DNA of 63,509 nt from JANLQX01 sp043775075. GTDB lineage: Bacteria; Actinomycetota; Acidimicrobiia; Acidimicrobiales; JANYDT01. This document shows positions 16,332-25,140 of the stretch, piece by piece. The notes beneath the pieces were generated by a model. It was given only the letters and a program-made list of their open reading frames with translations. It searched no databases and was not told the DNA's origin. The translations under genes were made by a program, and so were the position numbers. Within the stretch, counting starts at the first letter, position 1, and every line of letters starts with the position of its first letter. The stretch is taken from positions 1 through 63,509 of the forward strand of contig JAYVSS010000059.1 of assembly GCA_043775075.1 (NCBI GenBank), written 5' to 3'.

Positions 16332-17323
16332 TGCGGTTGGCCCTTCCCCCGCTGCAATTTCAGCTCGTCTTCTCGTTCGTACGCATCAACGATGTCGGCG
16401 ACAATGCGGTGACGAACGACGTCGGCGCGGGTGAGGTACACGAACTCTAGGCCGTCGATTTGCCCGAGAATCTTCTCGAGCCCGGCCAATCCCGACCGCT
16501 CGCCCCGGAGGTCGACCTGGGTAACGTCACCGGTGATAACGGCTTTTGACCCGAACCCGATACGGGTCAAAAACATCTTCATTTGCTCGGGGGTGGTGTT
16601 TTGCGCCTCATCGAGAATAATGAAGCTGTTGTTCAATGTGCGTCCCCGCATGAACGCCAGGGGCGCCACTTCAATAACATTCTTTTCGATGAGCTTCGCC
16701 GCTCCTTCAGGATCGAGCATGTCGTATAGGGCGTCGTAGAGGGGACGTAGGTACGGATCGATTTTGGCCATCAAGTCGCCGGGAAGAAACCCGAGTTTTT
16801 CGCCTGCTTCTACCGCTGGCCGAGTAAGGACGATGCGGCTAACTTGCTTGGATACGAGGGCGTGGACGGCGAGAGCAACGGCCAAATAACTCTTTCCCGA
16901 GCCAGCAGGACCGATTCCGACGGTGATGATGTTTTCGTTGATGGCGTCCACGTAGCGCTTTTGCCCGCTGGTCTTGGCCTTAATCGACTTTCCCTTGGCC
17001 GAACGCATGGCCTCGGTGGACAACACCTGACTCGGACGTTCATCGTGACGAATCATGTCGATACTGCGATCGAGCCCGGCATCGTCTAGGGCGATACCTG
17101 CTTCGAGGAGCACGATCAACTCCTCGAAGAGTTTGACCGCCTGTGCCGACGACGGTCCATCGATGGTGATTTCATTACCCCGAACCAGAAACCGGCAGTC
17201 CGGAAATGCCGCCTCGATTCGACGAAGATGTTCGTCTCGCGAGCCCGCAAGGCGGGCCATTAGGTGGTTATTCGGAACAAAAACCTTGCGGCTGCCAACG
17301 GCGGAGGACGACGGGGTGGTCAT
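16328..17323 (-). CDS. phoH: PhoH-family ATPase (PhoH-like protein)
   Basis: 331 residues. An N-terminal KH-like segment (FPDCRFLVRGNEITIDGPSS) precedes the PhoH domain with Walker A VGIGPAGSGKSYLAVALA, then IVLTRPAVEAGEKLGFLPGD, Walker B SFIILDEAQNTTPEQMKMF and the sensor VITGDVTQVDLRG. The family is a predicted RNA helicase-like ATPase that works with YbeY, and the adjacent ybeY gene (ATGA overlap) fits that. Located 77 nt after the HIT gene. Confidence 0.95.
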   Translation of the reverse strand: MTTPSSSAVGSRKVFVPNNHLMARLAGSRDEHLRRIEAAFPDCRFLVRGNEITIDGPSSAQAVKLFEELIVLLEAGIALDDAGLDRSIDMIRHDERPSQVLSTEAMRSAKGKSIKAKTSGQKRYVDAINENIITVGIGPAGSGKSYLAVALAVHALVSKQVSRIVLTRPAVEAGEKLGFLPGDLMAKIDPYLRPLYDALYDMLDPEGAAKLIEKNVIEVAPLAFMRGRTLNNSFIILDEAQNTTPEQMKMFLTRIGFGSKAVITGDVTQVDLRGERSGLAGLEKILGQIDGLEFVYLTRADVVRHRIVADIVDAYEREDELKLQRGKGQPQ

Positions 17324-17400
17324 AGGGCGAGCGTGGCGGAAGACCCCGCCCGGGGAGGTCGTAAGTACATGAACATTGGCGCAGGGGTGAGAGGCATTGC

Positions 17401-17757
17401 CTACGCAAGAACAGGGGGAAACGGCGGCCAGCCCATCTGGCGGCCACCAATCACGTGCATATGCAGGTGACTAATACTGTTGCCAGAGTCTTCGCCGATG
17501 TTGAAAACGAGTCGAAAACCTCGATCGGCAATGCCGTCGATGCGGGCCACTTCGTGCGCTGTCGTCATCATTTCCGCTAGTTCGGGACCGTGTTCGGCGG
17601 TGATTTCGGCGGCGTGAGCGATATGCGTGCGGGGAATGACCAGAACGTGGGTAGGAGCGGCGGCGTTGAGGTCGCGGAAGGCCACCGTTCGTTGCGTCTC
17701 GACGACCATCGTTGCGGGGATGTCACCTGACACAATCCGGCAGAACAGACAATCCAT
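17401..17757 (-). CDS. HIT-family nucleotide hydrolase (HinT-like)
   Basis: 118 residues. It starts MDCLFCRIVSGDIPATMVV with the CxxC pair typical of Hint, and ends with the catalytic triad SHLHMHVIGGRQMGW (HxHxH). These enzymes cleave purine nucleoside phosphoramidates. The ATG at 17757 is preceded by AAGGAG six nt away. The frame remains open far upstream, but it lies antisense to the next gene and has no family similarity. It heads the HIT-phoH-ybeY-corC-like-era operon. Confidence 0.95.
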   Translation of the reverse strand: MDCLFCRIVSGDIPATMVVETQRTVAFRDLNAAAPTHVLVIPRTHIAHAAEITAEHGPELAEMMTTAHEVARIDGIADRGFRLVFNIGEDSGNSISHLHMHVIGGRQMGWPPFPPVLA

Positions 17758-17952
17758 GGCTCTCCTTAATCTAGTCGGTGCTGATGCGATGCCCGCTCCT
17801 GCTCCTTGACGCTGAGCGAAACCGCAACCATCGCTGCAGCGTGAGGACCGTAAGGTTCGCCGCCGATATATCGTCCCCGAGCCCGTACCCTCTTCTTGGT
17901 CTCCGGCGAAACCCACCGGGCCGACGCTTCGCACCGATTTTGAAAGTTCGCC

Positions 17953-18807
17953 ATGCCTGAAGGTCACACCATTCATCGTCTCGCCCGGGATCACACCAGG
18001 GATTTGGCGGGTCAAACCGTTAGGGTCACTTCGCCTCAGGGTCGAATGGCGGCCGGAGCGGCACTCGTCAACGGGCTCACCTTGCGAGCTATCGACCCCT
18101 ACGGAAAGCATCTCTTCTACCGGTTTGCTCCGCCCGGGCGTCGGCCCCGACAGACCGGCCCGGACGCCGAGGTCACATCGGTGCACATCCACCTCGGCCT
18201 ATTCGGCAAGTTCACCCGCTCCGCTGCACCTGGCCTCGAACCCCGCGACACCGTGCGAATGCGAATCTCCGGGGACAAGTGGACGGTCGACTTGGTCGGG
18301 CCAACCGATTGTCGGGTCGTTGACCCGGAGGAAGAACGAGTGATCCGGGCTCGGCTGGGTCCTGATCCGATCCGCAATGACGCCGATCCGGAACGGGCGT
18401 GGGCTCGAATTGTGAAACGGAGATCAACGATTGGAGAGGCGTTGATGGATCAAAAGGTGATGGCGGGAGTGGGCAACGTTTATCGAGCCGAGTCGCTCTT
18501 TGTTCACGGCATCCATCCAAGTCGCGCCGCCAACGAAGTCAGCCGCTGGGAGTTCGACGCGCTGTGGTCGACGATCGTCCGCATGCTTCGCCAGGGGGTG
18601 GAGGATGCTCGCATTATCACCGTGGCCGAGGACGAACTCGCCGCACTCGGCGTGCCCCGCCGACGAATTCGTAGCAAAGAGGCCGTCTATGTATATAAGA
18701 AGGACCATTGTCGACGGTGCGGAACGCCCATTCAGCGCTGGGACCTTTCCGGCCGGTGGGCCTACGCCTGCCCGACTTGCCAACCGGTCGGACCATCGCT
18801 GCGATAG
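17953..18807 (+). CDS. nei: DNA glycosylase/AP lyase, endonuclease VIII-like (Fpg/Nei family)
   Basis: 284 residues. The catalytic N-terminus MPEGHTIHRLARDHTRDL (Pro2, Glu3) has the MPEGHT form of actinobacterial Nei enzymes rather than Fpg's MPELPEVE. A conserved Lys lies in DPYGKHLFYRF. The H2TH region contains GEALMDQKVMAGVGNVYRAE, with the Lys and Asn expected. The C-terminal zinc finger is CRRCGTPIQ...YACPTCQ (four Cys). It excises oxidised bases and nicks the abasic site. Divergent from the HIT gene, with a 195-nt gap. Confidence 0.93.
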   Translation: MPEGHTIHRLARDHTRDLAGQTVRVTSPQGRMAAGAALVNGLTLRAIDPYGKHLFYRFAPPGRRPRQTGPDAEVTSVHIHLGLFGKFTRSAAPGLEPRDTVRMRISGDKWTVDLVGPTDCRVVDPEEERVIRARLGPDPIRNDADPERAWARIVKRRSTIGEALMDQKVMAGVGNVYRAESLFVHGIHPSRAANEVSRWEFDALWSTIVRMLRQGVEDARIITVAEDELAALGVPRRRIRSKEAVYVYKKDHCRRCGTPIQRWDLSGRWAYACPTCQPVGPSLR

Positions 18808-18823
18808 ATCGATCTCGGTTTCC

Positions 18824-18829
18824 TATGAT
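18824..18829 (+). promoter_or_regulatory. Putative -10 box of the Sm-like gene
   Basis: TATGAT lies five nt before the ATG at 18835. A near-consensus hexamer this close to the start codon suggests a leaderless mRNA. Confidence 0.45.
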
Positions 18830-18834
18830 TAGTT

Positions 18835-19422
18835 ATGAACAATGGTTCACAACCGAACGGAACTTGGCCACACTACGTGGTCATGGCGGCGGAATCCTTG
18901 GCACATTCCGACCCTCTGCGCGATTTCCTCGATGACGGTCGCGCCACTGAAGGAGCAACCGCACGGTCAGCGGTGTACTGGCGGGGCCAAATTGAGGCCG
19001 AATCGTCGACACTGGTTGGTCTGCTCGTGTCCTGCGTCGAAACAGAGGAAAAGGTCCGTGTCACCCTTCGAAACGGGACTGTTCGCCACGGACAGGTCCT
19101 CTCCGTTGGACTTGACGTGCTCCGTCTCGCCACTGACCGCGGCTGCGACAGTCTGGTGGCAGTCGATTATGTGGAGTCCTTGCGGGGTCAGTCGAAACGA
19201 CTGACCGCATCAGATCGGACGGCCGAACCGACCACGATGCGCCAGCAGATCGGGAGGATCGCTGAGCAACGAGCGATCGTACGTATCGTGATGCGCTCCG
19301 GTTCCGAAGAGCATGGAGTCCTTGTCGGCTGCGGATCCGATATTTGCGTACTTCAGAACAATCACCGCGAACACATTTACGTCTCGATACCGTCAATTGG
19401 CGAAGTTGTGGTGTCGTCATGA
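18835..19422 (+). CDS. Conserved hypothetical protein with two Sm-like beta-barrel repeats
   Basis: 195 residues of unknown function. After ~60 residues (VVMAAESLAHSDPLRDFLDD) there are two similar beta-rich stretches: VRVTLRNGTVRHGQVLSVGLDVLRLATDRG at residues ~75-104, then VRIVMRSGSEEHGVLVGCGSDICVLQ at ~147-172, the latter followed by IYVSIPSIGEVVV. The pattern (I/V-x-L-R-x-G...G-x-(L/V)-x-x-(V/C)-G-x-D) is that of an LSm/SH3-like barrel. It lies between the DNA-repair gene and the convergent HTH gene. Confidence 0.7.
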   Translation: MNNGSQPNGTWPHYVVMAAESLAHSDPLRDFLDDGRATEGATARSAVYWRGQIEAESSTLVGLLVSCVETEEKVRVTLRNGTVRHGQVLSVGLDVLRLATDRGCDSLVAVDYVESLRGQSKRLTASDRTAEPTTMRQQIGRIAEQRAIVRIVMRSGSEEHGVLVGCGSDICVLQNNHREHIYVSIPSIGEVVVSS

Positions 19423-19451
19423 CCGGTCACCGACGACGGGAAGGATCCTGG

Positions 19452-19697
19452 CTACCGCGCCTCGTCGGACCCCACCTTGGCGTCGGGGTACAGGTGATCG
19501 AGCGTGCCAGGAGCGATACGCGAAGCAGAGATGAAGGCGTCGACCTCGTGCTCGCGCAGTCGGATTACCCGCCCGAATTTGTACGCCGCGACGGAGCCCT
19601 CATCGATGAATTTGTACAGGGTTCTCAGGGAGACCCCGAGGCGTTCGGCGGCCTGATTGGTGCTCAGCCAACGTTGTTCAGAAGCCATGAAATACAT
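19452..19697 (-). CDS. Excisionase/BldC-like helix-turn-helix DNA-binding protein
   Basis: 81 residues. One winged-helix MerR/excisionase-type motif: WLSTNQAAERLGVSLRTLYKFI, then EGSVAAYKFGRVIRLREHEVDAFI. Proteins of this size in actinobacteria act as developmental or local regulators; no integrase is nearby, so a phage excisionase role is unlikely. Start at 19697 (MYFMASE) is preferred over the second ATG because a TAGTAT box with 17-bp-spaced ATTACA lies directly upstream. It is divergent from the Tad pilus operon and could regulate it. Confidence 0.85.
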   Translation of the reverse strand: MYFMASEQRWLSTNQAAERLGVSLRTLYKFIDEGSVAAYKFGRVIRLREHEVDAFISASRIAPGTLDHLYPDAKVGSDEAR

Positions 19698-19702
19698 CGT
19701 AC

Positions 19703-19731
19703 ATACTAGCCAAGAATCACTTCTGTGTAAT
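19703..19731 (-). promoter_or_regulatory. Promoter of the HTH gene (leaderless)
   Basis: On the minus strand ATTACA (19731-19726) is followed after 17 bp by TAGTAT (19708-19703) and after five more bases by the ATG at 19697. Four of six -35 bases match TTGACA. The space to cpaB is short, so the regulator may bind here and affect both directions. Confidence 0.5.
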
Positions 19732-19780
19732 TTGATGTCTTCTCTTGCTATTTGGTTACTCGGAGAGTAGACCGCCTGTC

Positions 19781-20572
19781 ATGGTTGATGCAATTTCCTC
19801 GGTTCTGGACGACAGAGACCATCAAACCCGTCTGTCGAAGAACCGGCTCGGGCGGGTTCGAAACGTGGCGGGGCTCCCCCGCGCTCTCCCGAATACGCGA
19901 GCCGTTGTTGGCTCACTTCTCTGCGTCGCCTCAGCGCTTCTTGCCTGGTTCGCCGCCAGCGGTCGGGCCGACACTCCTCCACGCATGGTCGTTGTCGCCG
20001 CCCGTGACATCCCGAGCGGCGTCGTACTTACCGCAGACGACGTCAACGTTCACGCCCTCATCGTGCCCCGAGACTTCGGCGCTCGAGCCTTTTCCGTCGC
20101 CGATGATCTCGTCGGCGCAGTCGCCCTCGGGCCGATGAGCGTGGGTGATCCCGTGCTCCGAAGTGCGGTGATCGTCGGTCCGGCAGCCAATCCTGCCCGC
20201 CAACTTTCTCTGACCCTGCCGGTCGCCGCGGCGGTGGGAGGAACCTTGCGAAGCGGCGACACGGTCGACGTCCTCGCCACCTACGGCGACAGTGGCGACG
20301 TGTCCGCCAAGACGGTGACGCTTGCCCGTCAAGTCCTCATATCTCGTGTGTCGGGAGCCGACCCCAACGTTGTCACTCCGACCGGAGACCGCCTGATTAC
20401 CTTCGCCGTCGACCCGCTCCTCGATGTCGAACAGTTCGTCAACGCTTCCGTGGTGGCCAAGATTCACCTCGTCCGGACGACGGGCACCGCGGCGCCTAAC
20501 TCGCCCTCTCTGGCGGCCCGTGGGACGGGATCTCCTACATCGACGACGATCAAGTCGAGGACAAACAGGTGA
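19781..20572 (+). CDS. cpaB: Flp pilus assembly protein CpaB/RcpC-like (SAF domain)
   Basis: 263 residues from the ATG at 19781. A short cytoplasmic part precedes one membrane segment (VVGSLLCVASALLAWFAA). The SAF domain follows: VVVAARDIPSGVVLTADDVNVHAL, with DPVLRSAVI after it, then a conserved beta segment RSGDTVDVLATY. The C-terminus is Thr/Ser-rich. CpaB proteins sit at the cell envelope and help form the Tad secretion channel. First gene of the pilus operon; its stop overlaps the next start (GTGA). No clear Shine-Dalgarno sequence is present. Confidence 0.85.
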   Translation: MVDAISSVLDDRDHQTRLSKNRLGRVRNVAGLPRALPNTRAVVGSLLCVASALLAWFAASGRADTPPRMVVVAARDIPSGVVLTADDVNVHALIVPRDFGARAFSVADDLVGAVALGPMSVGDPVLRSAVIVGPAANPARQLSLTLPVAAAVGGTLRSGDTVDVLATYGDSGDVSAKTVTLARQVLISRVSGADPNVVTPTGDRLITFAVDPLLDVEQFVNASVVAKIHLVRTTGTAAPNSPSLAARGTGSPTSTTIKSRTNR

Positions 20573-21861
20573 GCGATCGATTCGTCCTTGTTGCGCTCGC
20601 TCGAGGCCGGGCCACATGGCTCGACCGATTCGTTCACATCGCCCATAGCGGCGCGATTCCGGTCGAAGTCCGAAAGGCCGTGGGCGTGGTCGACCTACTT
20701 GCCCAGTTGGCCAGTGGGCACCCGGCATCGGCCGTGCTCCTCGATGCCGGCGCGCCAGGCACCGATCGAGACATCATCTCCCGGATCCATTCGTCGGGCG
20801 CCGCCGTATTCGTCGTGACCGATCCTTACGTGATCCATGACTGGACTGCGCTCGGAGCCGACGCCGTTCTTACGCCGGAATTTACCGCCCACGAACTCCT
20901 CGACGCGCTCAACCACTCTGCTCGTTCGATTGCCCGCTCGGCCTTTCCCGACGACGCTCCGACGATCCCGGGGCAACACGACATCGCCCCGTGGGACGGT
21001 GCCTTTGTCGGCGTTGTAGGCACCGGAGGGACCGGCACGTCAACGGTCGCCATCGCTGCTGCCCAAGGAATGGGGAAGGCGGGCGGCCGGACCGGGCAGG
21101 TAGCGCTGGTCGACCTTTGCCTCAACGGCGAGCAGTCGATGCTTCACGATGCTGATCCATCTTCGCCCGGGCTGCTCGAACTGATCGATTACTGCCGTTT
21201 GGGATTCCCGGAGCCGGAGGCCGTCCGGGAGCATCTCACGGTTATTCATAAGCGCGGCTACGACCTTCTCCCTGGCCTGCGAAGGCGGAGACTGTGGACG
21301 CAACTTCGGCCAGCCTCAACCTCCAGCGCGCTGTCCGCTCTCCGGCGCGCCTACGACGTTGTGGTCGCCGACCTCGACTCCGATCTGGAAGGCGAAGTGC
21401 AGTCGGGATCGATGGATGTCGAGGAGCGCAACCAGCTCACTCGACTGGCGGTCATGCAGACAGATGTGACCCTCGTTGTTGGCCATGCGTCGATGAAGGG
21501 GATCCACAGCCTCACCCGACTCCTTCGAGATCTCGTCGATCTCGGCGTGGCTCCGTCGTCTTTGCAGGCCGTGTTCAACCACGCCCCGGCCAGTCCTCGA
21601 AGTCGATCGGGATACACCGCCGCCCTCGGCGAGCTGACCGACGGAGTGGGACTTCGTTCCACGCCAATCTTCCTACCGACCAAAGACATCGACGATCGAC
21701 TGCGAGCGCTGGTTCCGTTCCCTTCGTCAATTGTCGAGCCCATCGCGGGCGCGCTGATGGCCCGGTTTACGCTCCCCACAATGGCATCGGCGAGGGTGTC
21801 GCCAACGACGCCCCGCTCCATTCGGCCCGGTTTTCTGGGCCGCGACGCCCAGGCCTCATGA
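20569..21861 (+). CDS. CpaE/TadZ-like MinD-family ATPase of the pilus locus
   Basis: 430 residues, GTG start. Residues ~1-125 look like an atypical receiver domain (ASAVLLDAGAPGTD...AVFVVTDPYVI). A MinD/ParA-like domain follows: FVGVVGTGGTGTSTVAIAAA, VALVDLCLNGEQSML, then VVVADLDSD and VTLVVGHASMKG. The deviant Walker A reads GGTGTST, lacking both usual lysines (GKGGxGKT), so ATP turnover may be weak or absent, as reported for some TadZ proteins. It probably positions the pilus machine. Joined by overlaps to cpaB and tadA. Confidence 0.82.
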   Translation: MSDRFVLVALARGRATWLDRFVHIAHSGAIPVEVRKAVGVVDLLAQLASGHPASAVLLDAGAPGTDRDIISRIHSSGAAVFVVTDPYVIHDWTALGADAVLTPEFTAHELLDALNHSARSIARSAFPDDAPTIPGQHDIAPWDGAFVGVVGTGGTGTSTVAIAAAQGMGKAGGRTGQVALVDLCLNGEQSMLHDADPSSPGLLELIDYCRLGFPEPEAVREHLTVIHKRGYDLLPGLRRRRLWTQLRPASTSSALSALRRAYDVVVADLDSDLEGEVQSGSMDVEERNQLTRLAVMQTDVTLVVGHASMKGIHSLTRLLRDLVDLGVAPSSLQAVFNHAPASPRSRSGYTAALGELTDGVGLRSTPIFLPTKDIDDRLRALVPFPSSIVEPIAGALMARFTLPTMASARVSPTTPRSIRPGFLGRDAQAS

Positions 21862-23258
21862 ACCCTGACACGTCCAACTCCACGGCCGTCGATCGTGGCC
21901 GAGGATCTGTCCGAAGCACCTACCCGGCGACGCCGGAGCAGATATTTTCGGCGTCGCCTTTGGCCGCCATCGAGGATCGGGTTCGAGCACGTTCCGGGGA
22001 GGAACGTCTCGATCCGATTATGTCGGGAAGCGTCGAAAGGCTCCGCGTCATCATCGACGACGAGATCGCGCTTTGGCGGGTCCGATATCAGCAGGGACTC
22101 GTCGGATTCGACATCTCCGACGGCGAGACACTGGCGCAACGGGCGCTACGCAACCTGGTTGGTTACGGTCCCCTCGAAGAGCTCCTGAGTGACGACGCCG
22201 TGTTCGAAATCATGGTCAACGGTCCGTCGGCGATCTTCGTCAAACGACACGACGGGACGAGCGGATACCACCACGACGTGTTCCACGATGACGACCACGT
22301 CGCCCGCACCGTCACGAAGATCCTCGACGACAACGCCGCCGGATCACACCGAAAACTCGATCCGGCCGAGGGTCTCCAGGATGCCCAGCTCCTGAACGGC
22401 GCTCGACTCCATCTCGTCCACAGCGACATCGCCGGCGATGGTCACCTACTGCTCAATATCCGTAAGCATCGCGGCTTGGCGATACGGAGCCTCTCCGAAC
22501 TCACCCGAAGGGGCATGCTCGACAACCACGCCGCCGACGTGCTGCGCGCGTGTATTCGGGCCAAGAGCACGGTCATCGTGTCGGGCGCCCCGGGCTCTGG
22601 CAAAACCACGCTCCTGTCGTGCTGTTTGGCTGAACTCGATCCGTCCCTTCGAATCGTCACCGCCGAAGAGGTCTTCGAACTCGACATACCGCTTCCCAAT
22701 GTGGCGGCGATGCAGACCCGTCCACCTCGAATCGATCGTCCAGAGGTCGACCTTAGGCGCCTCGTTGCCGGCTTCTTACGAATGGCGCCAGACATTGCCG
22801 TGGTCGGCGAGGTTCGAGACAAAGAAGCTCTCGCCTTTCTGCTCACGCTGTCCTCCGGAGTGAAGGGATACACCACTCTGCACGCCGGATCAGCTCGCCA
22901 GGCCCTGACACGCCTCCGGTTTGTGTCCCAGCTCGCCGACGTTGGAAGTGAGATTCCGTTGACTGCGCTCCAGGGTTTAATCAGCGAGGCGGTTGATGTC
23001 GTCGTCCACTGCGAGCGGACCGCGTCGGGTCCGCGGATCATGGAAATGATCGCCGTTGAGGACCATCAAGGCGGAATAGATAGTGCGTCGTTCACGACCA
23101 CTGAGCTGCTCCGCCGGGCCCATCCGGACGCCGAGCTGCGCTGGGGTGGCCAGGTGCCGATTCGGCTGGCCCGTCATATGGAGAGCCGCGGAACCGATCT
23201 CGTTCCGCTGCTCCGGCGCTGCGAAAGCAACAGCAGCAACAACGGAGGAGCCCGGTGA
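21858..23258 (+). CDS. tadA: Tad pilus assembly/secretion ATPase TadA (CpaF)
   Basis: 466 residues from the ATG at 21858 (ATGA overlap). The N-terminal domain includes LVGYGPLEELLSDDAVFEIMVNG, a hallmark of CpaF proteins. The motor domain has Walker A VSGAPGSGKTTLLSC, an Asp box around RIVTAEEVFELDI, Walker B DIAVVGEVRDKEAL and the His box GYTTLHAGSARQALTRL. It is a hexameric secretion ATPase that powers assembly of Flp-type pili. The frame is open further upstream over the previous gene, but that part is out-of-frame overlap. Confidence 0.95.
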   Translation: MNPDTSNSTAVDRGRGSVRSTYPATPEQIFSASPLAAIEDRVRARSGEERLDPIMSGSVERLRVIIDDEIALWRVRYQQGLVGFDISDGETLAQRALRNLVGYGPLEELLSDDAVFEIMVNGPSAIFVKRHDGTSGYHHDVFHDDDHVARTVTKILDDNAAGSHRKLDPAEGLQDAQLLNGARLHLVHSDIAGDGHLLLNIRKHRGLAIRSLSELTRRGMLDNHAADVLRACIRAKSTVIVSGAPGSGKTTLLSCCLAELDPSLRIVTAEEVFELDIPLPNVAAMQTRPPRIDRPEVDLRRLVAGFLRMAPDIAVVGEVRDKEALAFLLTLSSGVKGYTTLHAGSARQALTRLRFVSQLADVGSEIPLTALQGLISEAVDVVVHCERTASGPRIMEMIAVEDHQGGIDSASFTTTELLRRAHPDAELRWGGQVPIRLARHMESRGTDLVPLLRRCESNSSNNGGAR

Positions 23259-24145
23259 GCGGAGATGCGCTTGCCCTCATCGCCGCCTTCGTCGCCGCTG
23301 CGGGGATGTTTGTACTCGTGCATCAACCTGATCGTCGGGTCAGCGAACGGCGACGCAAACCACATGATCGCGCCAACGACTGGATCCGTCAAGCGGGCGT
23401 CGAAGGCGTGAGCGTCGTGGAATTCAGCGCTGTTGAGATCAGCGTCTTCGTCGTCGTGACGACCATCTTTTGGGCGACCTTTGGTGCATTGTTACCGGCC
23501 ATGCTGACCGGATTCGGAGCGATGGCGGCGCCCCTGGCGACCTATCGGAAGCGTCGGGCCAGCCTCGTTGAAGACGCCCGTGACGGCTGGCCGGCGATGC
23601 TTGAAGAACTTCGGCTTCAGGTCGGGGCGCTTGGTCGGTCAGTTCCGGCCGCGCTCCTTGATGTTGGCCTGCGATCGTCGAATGAACCGATGCGCTCGGC
23701 GTTCGTGGCGGCCAACCGTGAATGGTTGCTGTCTACGGATTTCCCGCGAGTCATCCGGCTCCTTAAGGATCGGCTCGCCAGCTCGACTGCCGACACCGTC
23801 TTGGAGACCCTGCTCGTCGCCAACGAAATCGGAGGCACCGATATCGATCGGCGCCTGGCGCGCCTCGCCGCCGACCGCCAGGTCGATCTGCGTCATCGCC
23901 ACGAAGCCCTCAGTCGACAATCAGGTGTTCGATTTGCTCGATGGTTTGTTCTTATTGTGCCGTTTTCGATGGCTCTTATCGGACTTGGCATCGGAGACGG
24001 TCGAACGGCTTACGCCACTACCTCTGGCCAGATCGTGGGGGGCCTTGCGGTCGGCTTAGTGGGAGGGTGCTGGTGGTGGTCTGGGGCCATTCTCCGTCTG
24101 CCCGCAGATCGACGAATCAACACGGCGAAGGTCACGGACCGATGA
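23255..24145 (+). CDS. tadB: Tad pilus inner-membrane platform protein TadB
   Basis: 296 residues, GTG start preceded by GGAGG. Layout: N-terminal membrane helix (LALIAAFVAAAGMFVLV), a second pair of hydrophobic segments (ISVFVVVTTIFWATFGALLPA), then the T2SSF domain (PAMLEELRLQVGALGRSVPAALL, VLETLLVANEIGGTDIDRRL) and two C-terminal membrane helices (WFVLIVPFSMALIGLGI, IVGGLAVGLVGGCWWWS). It forms the membrane platform with TadC. Overlaps on both sides. Confidence 0.9.
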   Translation: MSGDALALIAAFVAAAGMFVLVHQPDRRVSERRRKPHDRANDWIRQAGVEGVSVVEFSAVEISVFVVVTTIFWATFGALLPAMLTGFGAMAAPLATYRKRRASLVEDARDGWPAMLEELRLQVGALGRSVPAALLDVGLRSSNEPMRSAFVAANREWLLSTDFPRVIRLLKDRLASSTADTVLETLLVANEIGGTDIDRRLARLAADRQVDLRHRHEALSRQSGVRFARWFVLIVPFSMALIGLGIGDGRTAYATTSGQIVGGLAVGLVGGCWWWSGAILRLPADRRINTAKVTDR

Positions 24146-25041
24146 TTCGCCTCTTCGCGCTCGCGGCGCTGTTCGGAACGATTGGACTCTCCCTGTTGCT
24201 TTCTCGTGCCCCCTGGTTCCGTCAGCCAACGCTGGCCACACGGCTGCGCCCCCACACTCCTGGACTTTCGGAACGGCGCCCGAAAGTCCTCGGAGCCCGC
24301 AGTTTTCGCGATGCCCTGAGCCCGGCGGCAGAACAAATCGGTGGCGCCCTGGCCCGCGCTGTAGGCGTGAACGAGGACCTCGCCCTCCGCTTGCAACGGC
24401 TGCACAGCGAGCAGACTCCGGCACACTTTCGTCTGGAGCAGGCGCGCCATGCCCTCATGGCTTTGCTGGCCGCCAGCGTCGGGGTGACCATCGCCGGAAT
24501 CCCCGTGCTCGTCACCGGGCTGGCACTGTTCTGCCTTCCGGCCCTGACCGTACTTATCGATGAGCAGCGTCTATCCGTCCGATCGGCCAGATGGAAGCGA
24601 GATCTTGCGACGGAATTGCCCCTTGTCGAGGAGCAGCTGGCCATGCTCCTCGATGCTGGCTGGAGCCTCGGTGGAGCGATCCAACACGTCTGTGAGCGAT
24701 CGGACGGTCCGGCGGCCCGAGATCTTGCTCGCATGCTTATCGGCGTTCGCCGGGGCAATTCCTATCGCGACACACTCCGGCAATGGGAATCGATCGCCAG
24801 CATTCCCGGCGTGAACCGACTTTCGGCCATCCTGCAACTCGCCGACCAAGGAGCCGACCTCGGCCGTCTGGTCGCCGACGAAGCCCAGCTCGGCCGCGAC
24901 GAGCGCCATCGCGAACTCCTCGCAGCAGTCGAACGCAAAGGCCAACAGGTGTGGATTCCCGTCACCGTAGCGGCGCTGGTTCCGGGTTGCATGCTGCTCG
25001 CCGTTCCATTCGTACGTGCACTTAGTTTTTTCTCCAATTGA
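24142..25041 (+). CDS. tadC: Tad pilus inner-membrane platform protein TadC
   Basis: 299 residues from the ATG at 24142 (ATGA overlap with tadB). N-terminal membrane helix (FALAALFGTIGLSLLLSRA), a central hydrophobic pair (LMALLAASVGVTIAGIPVLVTGLALFCLPALTVL), the T2SSF domain (ELPLVEEQLAMLLDAGWSLGGAIQHV, VNRLSAILQLADQGADLGRLV) and a final membrane helix (VTVAALVPGCMLLAVPFVRAL). A 54-nt gap follows before the small pilin-like gene. Confidence 0.9.
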   Translation: MIRLFALAALFGTIGLSLLLSRAPWFRQPTLATRLRPHTPGLSERRPKVLGARSFRDALSPAAEQIGGALARAVGVNEDLALRLQRLHSEQTPAHFRLEQARHALMALLAASVGVTIAGIPVLVTGLALFCLPALTVLIDEQRLSVRSARWKRDLATELPLVEEQLAMLLDAGWSLGGAIQHVCERSDGPAARDLARMLIGVRRGNSYRDTLRQWESIASIPGVNRLSAILQLADQGADLGRLVADEAQLGRDERHRELLAAVERKGQQVWIPVTVAALVPGCMLLAVPFVRALSFFSN

Positions 25042-25095
25042 GCACAACTCACTTCCCGACCGCAGCTTCCACCACCAACACCAAATAGGAGTCCC

Positions 25096-25140
25096 ATGAA
25101 CACCATGAACACCATGAACGCGATGAACACCATGAACGCC
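25096..25140 (+). repeat. Five 9-bp tandem repeats at the start of the pilin-like gene
   Basis: ATGAACACC-type units occur five times in a row (the third is ATGAACGCG and the fifth ATGAACGCC), so each repeat adds an in-frame Met-Asn-Thr/Ala and a fresh potential start codon. Confidence 0.95.

Noticed and set aside
17758..18192. 145-codon N-terminal extension of the HIT protein
   Set aside because: Strong AAGGAG before the ATG at 17757 and family length of ~115 residues; the extension is unconserved and partly antisense to the endonuclease gene.
21294..21857. In-frame upstream extension of tadA
   Set aside because: The extension is the cpaE-like gene read in another frame; the ATGA overlap at 21858 gives a natural start and the CpaF family begins there.
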